Positions 1 to 5,162 of a stretch of 10,078 nucleotides of DNA are shown here, piece by piece. The first letter of the stretch is position 1, and every line of letters begins with the position of its first letter. A model generated the notes under the pieces. It was not told where the DNA came from. It searched no databases and was given only the letters and a program-made list of their open reading frames with translations. The translations under genes and the position numbers were made by a program. The stretch is from Bremia lactucae. Lineage: Eukaryota; Oomycota; Peronosporomycetes; Peronosporales; Peronosporaceae. The DNA lies in assembly GCF_004359215.1 (NCBI RefSeq), contig NC_090618.1:3612519-3622596 (forward strand), given 5' to 3'.

Positions 1-331
1 TCTCATTCGAAGGCTCATAATCAGCCGCCTGACGGGTATCAGGCGACTGTTCCATCCTCCCCGAGTCGGCCATTTCGTCCGACTCGCACTCATAATCGAC
101 CTCTAAAGAGGGGTCGTACTCACGTGGTGAATCACCACGTGCACTCGCAACACCAAGTGTTGTGCGAGTGGAAGACACTACGGTAGACGGAACGTCTACC
201 GCAAGAGATAACAATGCGTCACCCGCGGCTGCACGAACCGCAGCCGAAGGTTCAGCGCTATCTTCACCCCGCATGAATTGTTCCTTCATGCGATGGAATT
301 TAAAATGATGGATCTGACCAATCAAAAACAT
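1..331 (-). CDS. Antisense or gag-like reading frame inside the retroelement, partial
   Basis: A frame on the minus strand opens at ATG 331-329 (a second ATG is at 289-287) and stays open to the left edge, at least 110 codons. The N-terminal half is Ala/Val/Ser-rich. The visible C-terminal part is acidic, with Glu/Asp runs such as EYDPSLEVDYECESDE. Codons begin with purines far more often than chance, as in real coding DNA. If the neighbouring LTR is plus-oriented, as the purine tract suggests, this frame is antisense to the element and lies between pol and the 3' LTR. Alternatively it is the start of gag in a minus-oriented element whose 5' LTR is 853-409. No domain is recognised. The plus strand is also open at 1-186 but looks less protein-like. 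Confidence 0.5.
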   Translation of the reverse strand, partial: MFLIGQIHHFKFHRMKEQFMRGEDSAEPSAAVRAAAGDALLSLAVDVPSTVVSSTRTTLGVASARGDSPREYDPSLEVDYECESDEMADSGRMEQSPDTRQAADYEPSNE

Positions 332-557
332 TTTAAAAATTAAGTGGTCATTTAGCGACCACTCCACCTAATGACATTCAGAGTGATTGTCGTTTAAGGG
401 AGGGGTGATGTAACGGGGTGTATCGTTACATGAAATTAACACTTAAATGTTGTTAATTAATATTATCTAAAAGGTAGATTATATTTGGAGGAAATTACTT
501 TATATAGTAATTTCCTGAATTATTATCCATAAATAGGTATAGACCATTATGTCTATA
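26..557. repeat. Array of short hairpins (first block)
   Basis: Thirteen short inverted repeats lie nearly end to end. Positions (stem length in bp): 26-45 (7), 62-86 (8), 121-141 (10, one-base loop), 142-170 (8), 181-201 (9), 226-246 (7), 270-292 (8), 343-363 (7), 408-431 (8), 434-458 (8), 459-485 (10 of 11), 489-516 (11) and 538-557 (7). Stems are perfect apart from the one noted, and loops are 1 to 13 bases. The array crosses the coding frame, the noncoding leader and the LTR alike, so it is not a property of one functional part. All pairings were read directly from the sequence. Confidence 0.85.
396..405 (+). other. Polypurine tract next to 3' LTR
   Basis: AAGGGAGGGG lies three bases before the LTR start TGTAAC at 409. 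In LTR retroelements the polypurine tract primes plus-strand DNA synthesis and sits directly upstream of the 3' LTR. This gives the orientation of the element. The small TGA gap is unusual, and the LTR could instead begin with the TGATG at 406. Confidence 0.55.
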
Positions 558-853
558 AATTCCGCAGACTAATCAGCTGTAGAAGTAATCAAAGAGAGTT
601 ACAAGATAAGATAGATAAAAATTCATTTACATGTTTAGTATTAGTTTATAGTTAAGTCAGCATTTACAGAGATAGATTAAGAGACAATTAACTATATTAA
701 TACAGTTTTCATTTTACCCTCATAAGTTAACTTGTCTTAAGAGAAGTCTTCCTCTATACGTACAGTGTACGTCATCTAACGAGAGGAACTACTACTGAAG
801 CAGTGTGAAGTGGACTTGTACTGTTCCAGTACAAGTCGCAGTGCCCCGTTACA
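409..853 (+). repeat. Long terminal repeat, 445 bp
   Basis: The LTR starts TGTAACGGGG (409-418) and ends CCCCGTTACA (844-853), so its ends are a perfect 10-bp inverted repeat. The first 150 bp are AT-rich and packed with hairpins, including an 11-bp perfect stem at 489-516. The middle (about 578-750) is AT-rich without strong hairpins, and hairpins return at 758-837. The part from about 571 to 853 is repeated in inverted orientation at 1210-1498, clearly related but diverged. A second LTR copy to pair with it lies outside the window if it exists. Confidence 0.65.
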
Positions 854-1069
854 CAACGCGTGTGCGTCATCCCAGGTACAGGGGTCTGTACCTGCTGTAA
901 CCTCAACAGTTCTGCCTGTTGAGAGCCTTGCTGATTCAGCAAGGTCACTTTTTTCCTTCATCTCGTCAAGTTCATGTTGTATCAACTTGGCGATGGTTGA
1001 ATGGAGGGCATCTCTGTCCAAATTGGACAGCATTGCCAAGATTGCATCGTTTCGTACGGTCGAACTCAT
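776..1069 (-). pseudogene. gag-like N-terminal fragment, truncated by LTR
   Basis: A 97-codon frame starts at ATG 1069, about 125 bases downstream of the primer-binding-site-like sequence at 1195-1207, where the gag start of a minus-oriented retroelement would be. The first 72 residues (starting MSSTVRNDAILAMLSNLDRD) look helical and charged, and codons are strongly purine-first, as in true coding DNA. From position 853 downward the frame reads antisense through the end of the 409-853 LTR, so the last 25 residues, with a serine run, are not original. I infer a gag gene cut by insertion of the plus-oriented element. No zinc knuckle or other named motif is visible, so the gag label is by position only. 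Confidence 0.45.
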
Positions 1070-1194
1070 TCGACCGCACGACTTTCTATATCACTTAAAA
1101 AGGAGTAGCTGTCACGGGAAACGTGATGCGATATTCCCACTATCATCTAACATGTCCACGTTAGACGTGGAAAATGTGGTCCTTGGACGGACTA

Positions 1195-1207
1195 CAAAGT
1201 GCTACCA
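1195..1207 (-). other. Primer binding site-like sequence
   Basis: On the minus strand TGGTAGCACTTTG follows the end of the LTR fragment (1210) after two bases. LTR retroelement primer binding sites usually start TGG, complementary to the CCA end of a tRNA. The first eight bases, TGGTAGCA, would pair with a tRNA ending TGCTACCA, as initiator methionine tRNAs often do. The match beyond eight bases is not established. Confidence 0.45.
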
Positions 1208-1209
1208 GG

Positions 1210-1498
1210 AGTAACAGGGCACTACGACTTGTACTGCTTCAGTACAAGTCCACTTCGCACTGCTTCAGTTGCGAGTGGTGCCTTACGTATTTTCACGTAC
1301 ACTAGTACGTGCAGAGGAAGACTTATCTTTAAGGCAACTAGCTTTAAGAGAATTAAATGAAAACTGTATTAATATAATTAAGTATCTCTCTTTCTATCTT
1401 GTAAATGCTAACTTAATTATAATCTAATACTAAACATGTAATTGGATTCTTATCTTTATCTTCTCTGCATCTCTCTTTGTTTATCTCTACAGCTGATT
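1210..1498 (-). repeat. LTR fragment, inverted relative to 409-853
   Basis: Read on the minus strand this segment matches 571-853 in order: the AATCAGCTGTAGA block at the outer end, the block around TAAACATGT, GAAAACTGTATTAAT, the AGAGGAAGACTT block and the GACTTGTACTG hairpin, ending GTGCCCTGTTACT. The first 160 bp of the LTR are missing, with similarity ending near 1498. By eye the two copies agree at roughly three-quarters of positions, so this is an old copy. With the primer-binding-site-like sequence and gag-like frame it forms the 5' part of a minus-oriented element. Confidence 0.65.
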
Positions 1499-1608
1499 GA
1501 ATAGGCGAAGTATTTTTTTTGCGCATTGCTAGCACCTGCATTTCCAAAACCACATCAGCAAATTGCATGGAAGATTTGTAAGTTTACTTCCTACATACTT
1601 CTGCAAGA

Positions 1609-1815
1609 ATGCCAGTTCCTGTCATAGGTAAGGTGCGCTTTGACATCCGTAATCAGATGGTGTGCCAGCTGGGGGGACGGTAAGGTCATCTCATCTCAAT
1701 CTATCGTACCCTTGAACTCTTTCTGACCCATTTTTATGTTTGGTCACTAAGACCATTCAACAATTGTTTGGCAAGTCAACAGCAATGGATCTCACTTTTC
1801 AAATCTTTAAGATAA
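1609..1815 (+). CDS. Possible small two-exon gene, 44 residues
   Basis: Exon 1 runs 1609-1679 and begins MPVPVIGKVRFDIRNQ. Exon 2 runs 1752-1815 and ends at TAA. The intron (1680-1751, 72 bases) starts GTAAGG, has a CTGAC branch-like site followed by a T-rich tract, and ends CACTAAG. Splicing joins the frames in phase (CG plus A) and removes the stop at the exon border. Support is the intron quality and the protein-like first exon. Nothing is recognised in the peptide, and upstream exons could exist, since another GTAAGT occurs at about 1578. It may equally be a gene fragment or chance. The flanks 1499-1608 and 1816-2022 hold nothing else I can name. Confidence 0.3.
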
Positions 1816-2022
1816 GACATTACCGTAAAACTTGTACCTTCCCGCCTTCAACGCAAGACTCTGATATGTGACACGTTTTTTAATGTGGCACGGAGAAATA
1901 CCACAAAGTAAAGTGTATGCGCTTTTTTATTCCTTATTGAAATTGTCTTGCCAGAATATATGCAACTCTCTAAATATAAGACTTTATCAGAGCCTCTCCG
2001 TCAGGGCGGTCATCATTCTAGC

Positions 2023-3258
2023 CTACGCAGCCGTGATCGTAGAAAATGATCCAATGCGGGAGCGCTTGGTTGCACCAGGGTCTATGCAGCCACTCACCGA
2101 AAGAGTGCGCATGCGCTTTGTTGGGAAGTTTGCGGAGTCAATCTCGCAATTCGAGGTGGGCGAGGTCGAAATACTGGATAACCTTTTCACTGTGCATGTA
2201 TTGCCGTATTTGTTGACTTCTATTGTATTGTCATTCTTGAGCTCAAAAGCGGAATTTTCGCCCTGCTTTTCGTTTCGATTAGCTTTGTAAAAAAAGTCGA
2301 GCAGCAGGCCGACGGCGTGGCCATCCCCATCCTTACCATCCTCAGAGAACCGGGGTTTCAGCTGCACAGGTTGAAACTTGCAATCAAATGATGCGGAAAA
2401 TGCGTCGAGCTCGTCCATCGGAGCGGGCGGATCTTCATGATTATCCTTTAGTCTCTGTACGAAAGCGGCCTTTAGTACCACTAATTCGAGCTGCGCTGTC
2501 AATAGCCTCGCGCGAGACTCGGGCGATGGGTTACACGGACGAAACACTTGCTTACCAATGCACTCTTCACCTGTAAATTTCTTGGTGATGCGCATCGGCT
2601 CGCAATTGAGCTTCTGCGAGAGGTATAGACGAAGCATAGTGCCTTTTTTGAGAGGTAAGAGGCCTTCTTTGAAGTAATATGTCAGCTGCGTGGCGTAGCT
2701 GCTTTCCTCTTCGGTCCATTTGCCTTTTCGAAGACCCGGACGGGCCTTGCTTTTGGTAGAACGGATGGAACGCTTGGGAAGGCGCGTGCGCTTGAATGTC
2801 ATCTTGTTAGGCTGATTCGATTCATCAAGCATGCCACTGCCCGAAGGAAAGAGCTGCTGTTGCTTTGTCTCGATAGTGCAGCGATCCCGTGGAAGCGTCA
2901 TCGAGTATTGTGACAGTGGCTCATGTTCAGGCTCGCCAACAATGTTGCAAACAGACAGTCTCGAAAAAGACTGGCTCGAGGCCGTGAGGCCAAAGCTGTT
3001 GCTCGCGCGAGGGTTGGGAATGATGAAGCGAAGCGGAGCCAGCGTTGGTGGCTGCAGGAAAGGAGTGCTGGACAATCCGACAGAGTGCGCAAAGATAGCC
3101 GGATGAGATTGCATGGATGGAAAAGACGCCGCGGAAAGATTCGACGAGGTGGGAAATGTGCTTCCGATGGGCACAGAAGAGCTGAGTAAGCTGCAGGAAG
3201 GAGCTGCGCCAGTTCCGGTCGAAGGTGAGCTTTGGTAAAATAACGACTGCATGTCCAT
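2023..3258 (-). CDS. Stramenopile-type putative DNA-binding nuclear protein, 411 aa
   Basis: This is a single open frame of 411 codons from ATG 3258. Residues 1-150 are Ser/Pro-rich and low-complexity. Residues 156-180 are strongly basic (KRTRLPKRSIRSTKSKARPG) and look like a nuclear localisation signal. Residues 177-239 form a compact module that begins GKWTEEE, as Myb-like helices do. It continues through a YYFKEGLLPLKKGTMLRLYL stretch to PMRITKKFTG and IGKQVF. I associate this layout with a protein family expanded in oomycetes and diatoms. Residues 246-272 are predicted helical, GLLLDFF lies at 317-323, and basic clusters occur near 381-384 and 398-401. A nuclear, probably nucleic-acid-binding or regulatory role is inferred; no target is known. 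Strong codon periodicity and the absence of introns support the model. Confidence 0.75.
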   Translation of the reverse strand: MDMQSLFYQSSPSTGTGAAPSCSLLSSSVPIGSTFPTSSNLSAASFPSMQSHPAIFAHSVGLSSTPFLQPPTLAPLRFIIPNPRASNSFGLTASSQSFSRLSVCNIVGEPEHEPLSQYSMTLPRDRCTIETKQQQLFPSGSGMLDESNQPNKMTFKRTRLPKRSIRSTKSKARPGLRKGKWTEEESSYATQLTYYFKEGLLPLKKGTMLRLYLSQKLNCEPMRITKKFTGEECIGKQVFRPCNPSPESRARLLTAQLELVVLKAAFVQRLKDNHEDPPAPMDELDAFSASFDCKFQPVQLKPRFSEDGKDGDGHAVGLLLDFFYKANRNEKQGENSAFELKNDNTIEVNKYGNTCTVKRLSSISTSPTSNCEIDSANFPTKRMRTLSVSGCIDPGATKRSRIGSFSTITAA

Positions 3259-3490
3259 TTGAAGCTAATGTACAAAGTGGCAGTGTCTTGATGTATGTCA
3301 CGTTGCGCGGAATTATTTGAGTGATCGGAATAGCGATGTGGAGCGTGCAAGCGGCGGATAAATTAACGGCACTTTTCATCCAATCGTCGTCGTGCTCGTC
3401 GCCAATTGTCGATTTGGTTCACAAAACTGAGGAGACACTACTTAATCAATCAAGGCCTTTGACAGGGAATCAATGTTAAAACGTATTAAT
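3259..3490. other. 5' flank of the putative DNA-binding protein gene
   Basis: This stretch should hold the 5' untranslated region and promoter of the 2023-3258 gene, read on the minus strand. An ATG at 3379 (minus) opens an out-of-frame reading frame that overlaps the main start, so it would act as an upstream ORF if the transcript begins that far out. No clear core promoter motif was found. Confidence 0.3.
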
Positions 3491-3785
3491 TTATAAATCT
3501 TTCACTTCAACACCGATTTCGAAGATGGGATCCCCGTCTCTGGCCGGAAGCAACTTCAAATTGATTGTAACCTGTTTTTAAAATCGCCAGCACTGATACC
3601 GACTATCGCCATTGCCTAATTCTTATCAAGCGAATGTTGAGTTGATACTAACCTTTTTGGCAGTACTTAATCTTCCAGTGCAGAATGACTCCTGGGCTAA
3701 GTTTCAAAGCTAATCGGCCTCTTGGAGAAAGCTTTATTTCTGAGCCTGCGAACCGGATGGCGGTGGACGGTCTCTCCACCAATTT
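3491..3785 (-). pseudogene. Two exon-like fragments, probably a broken gene
   Basis: On the minus strand an open piece (3785-3653) encodes a coherent peptide containing GSEIKLSPRGRLALKLSPG and ILHWKIKYCQK, and is followed by a donor-like GTTAGT. After 81 bases an acceptor-like CAG precedes a second piece (3571-3491) encoding VTINLKLLPARDG and EIGVEVKDL, then a stop. Both look like alternating beta strands, and the second has a strong purine-first codon pattern. They do not join in phase: removing one A from the run of five at 3654-3658 would restore it, so this is a frameshifted remnant or a sequence error. The opposite strand offers a rival (3525-3566 joined to 3664-3789) with a perfect TACTAAC branch site (3646-3652) and an in-phase join. 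Strand is uncertain. No family is assigned; a GOLD-like beta sandwich is only a guess. Confidence 0.35.
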
Positions 3786-3789
3786 TTAG

Positions 3790-5162
3790 ACCACAAATGT
3801 ATTTTCTTTATAAAAACCTGCGAATACTTATGTAGTGACAGATTTATGATATGAAACATTTATAGTCTCGTCCGTCATTAAAGATTGCTGCATATTATTC
3901 AAATTGAATAATTGCAAGTCCTTAATTATCAACCGCCTGCGTGTCTGACCGCTTCAAATCTTCTCATAAAAATTTGCTGCCAGGGTCCACGTGTGTATGT
4001 AAAAGTGATGAATGTTTCCACTTATACGCAGCGAAAAAAATCAACTCAGTATCTTTTTTAAAACAAACCGGCATTTGATAAAAAGCACATTGATTCAATA
4101 GCAGAATCAGTTGACGCCCTCAATCCGTGGCATGTTGATCATTGGGACTCGTGACGAAAACGCCGCCTGCTGGTACGTCAAAATCTCTTTTGGCTCAGCA
4201 ACTTCGTATGGTATTCAATCTTGATTCGCTGTGCGCACTGCAGACACGAGCACACACACCTTGCCCGTCGACGCGTATCCCATCCAGAAAACCAAATTAT
4301 ACGATGGGATCTCGTCTGTACATGGCTCGCACGATGGCGTGACGATGCAGCAGCGTTCTATTTTATTGGACTCGTACAACCGATCAAATGTTTTACCAAG
4401 AGTCTTCGTGTCTTGTTTGTGCTATAATTGCTGCTGGGCGTGGTCAAATCTATGGGATCTAACTCTGAGGAACATCTTACGCTTTGTGGACTCGACAAAG
4501 ATGCCCGAAAAGATGAGATTTGAAACCTCATTGCTTACAGGAAGACGTCGAGCCGCATGACCTCGGATGACTTCGCGTCATATACGATTGCTTGTCATTG
4601 AGCATTCTTTTTTTTAAAGTCTTGCGGTATCAATCATCTCTTTGATAGCGAAGATCAAGCGTGGTTGATGGACAATTGTAGGATTAATGGACGAAAAAGA
4701 CTCGTGGGCAGGGTCGACACTCAAGCGAGGCTTTCCGCACAATGTCTTAGACCAAGTATGTAAAGCCCGGGTCTCGCACAAGAATTTTCGTCCGATGAAA
4801 CCATTTACGATGAACCTTTGTGTCCTACTGGAAAAAGAGCAGCTCGAATGACTAAACTTGTGGCCTTTCCTTTATAATTTTTAATTAGATTGCGACACGA
4901 TTTGAAAGCAATCACGTGAATAATGCTAAAACTTAAAATAATAGTTTTTACAGGTGTCACGCAGCTGCTTCGACGTAAGCAACTTCAAGATCGCAAAACT
5001 TCAATATCGCATAACTTCAAGTGCCAAGGACGTCAAGGGGCTCTGTTGATCTCAGGTCTTTGTGAGTGAACTGAAGCATACTTTACGTGCCTTTCCTGGA
5101 GGAGAAAATCATTAATGTCGCAAGTTTACAGTGGCATTGAGATTTCTTCTATCTTTATCATC
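3790..5162. other. Gene-poor intergenic stretch
   Basis: No gene is convincing in these 1.37 kb. AT-rich DNA dominates 3790-4130. Short frames exist on both strands: plus 4231-4560 (GTG start, 109 codons), plus 4687-4851 (ATG, 54 codons, starting MDEKDSWAGSTLKRGF), and minus 4871-4617 (85 codons with no usable ATG). None has a recognisable motif, and they overlap one another. They may be decayed gene pieces. A small tandem repeat lies at 4981-5025. The right end should contain the 3' untranslated region of the coiled-coil gene. Confidence 0.4.
4981..5025. repeat. Short tandem repeat, three 15-16 bp units
   Basis: Three successive units share the core AACTTCAA: AACTTCAAGATCGCA (4981-4995), then a unit with core AACTTCAATATCGCA (4997-5011), then a partial third unit AACTTCAAGTGCC (5013-5025). 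It lies in noncoding DNA about 140 bp beyond the stop of the coiled-coil gene. No function is suggested. Confidence 0.7.

Larger units (their letters stand above)
1..853 (+). mobile_element. 3' end of a Ty3/gypsy-like LTR retroelement
   Basis: This block reads as the 3' part of a plus-oriented LTR retroelement: internal sequence (1-395), a polypurine tract (396-405) and a complete LTR (409-853). The LTR begins TGTAACGGGG and ends CCCCGTTACA, the TG...CA ends expected of LTRs. Orientation rests on two independent clues. The purine tract lies just before the LTR on this strand. The related LTR fragment at 1210-1498 is followed, in its own LTR direction, by a primer-binding-site-like sequence. 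The pol region would lie beyond the left edge and is not seen, so the gypsy assignment is inferred from general oomycete experience. The element appears inserted into the gag-like region of an opposite element. Confidence 0.6.
758..1311. repeat. Array of short hairpins (second block)
   Basis: Eleven more hairpins of the same type. Positions (stem length in bp): 758-772 (7), 813-837 (11), 873-894 (9), 902-923 (8), 926-944 (9, one-base loop), 967-989 (6), 1014-1030 (8, one-base loop), 1057-1076 (7), 1155-1171 (7), 1226-1250 (11) and 1294-1311 (7). Those at 813-837 and 1226-1250 are the same LTR hairpin (arm GACTTGTACTG) in the two inverted LTR copies. Its loop has changed and its stem is intact. 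Several hairpins lie inside the gag-like frame. Confidence 0.85.

Noticed and set aside
1..186. 61-codon plus-strand frame ending at TAG 184, possible C-terminus of pol
   Set aside because: The peptide is very rich in His, Arg and Pro with no integrase or chromodomain motif, and the opposite strand looks more coding. It cannot be settled without sequence to the left.
810..1214. 134-codon plus-strand frame through the gag-like region
   Set aside because: It is the reverse shadow of the minus gag-like frame. The minus strand has the stronger purine-first codon pattern and the fitting position after the primer binding site.
1..1311. CRISPR-like array or bacterial integron from regularly spaced hairpins
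   Set aside because: The hairpins differ in sequence from each other, there is no constant repeat, and the surroundings are eukaryotic retroelement DNA.
571..1498. A single foldback or MITE element with 280-bp inverted arms
   Set aside because: The left arm continues into a full LTR with a purine tract, and the right arm is followed by a primer-binding-site-like sequence, so two opposed LTR elements explain more.
1868..2290. 140-codon plus-strand frame
   Set aside because: It overlaps the 3' end of the well-supported minus-strand gene and shows no protein character of its own.
2898..3379. Two 150-codon minus-strand frames overlapping the start of the DNA-binding protein gene
   Set aside because: They are alternative frames of that gene and its leader. 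At most the ATG at 3379 is an upstream ORF.
4231..4560. 109-codon plus-strand frame with a GTG start
   Set aside because: It is preceded in frame by a TGA, has no ATG start or motif, and shows no splice context. I treat it as chance or decayed DNA.
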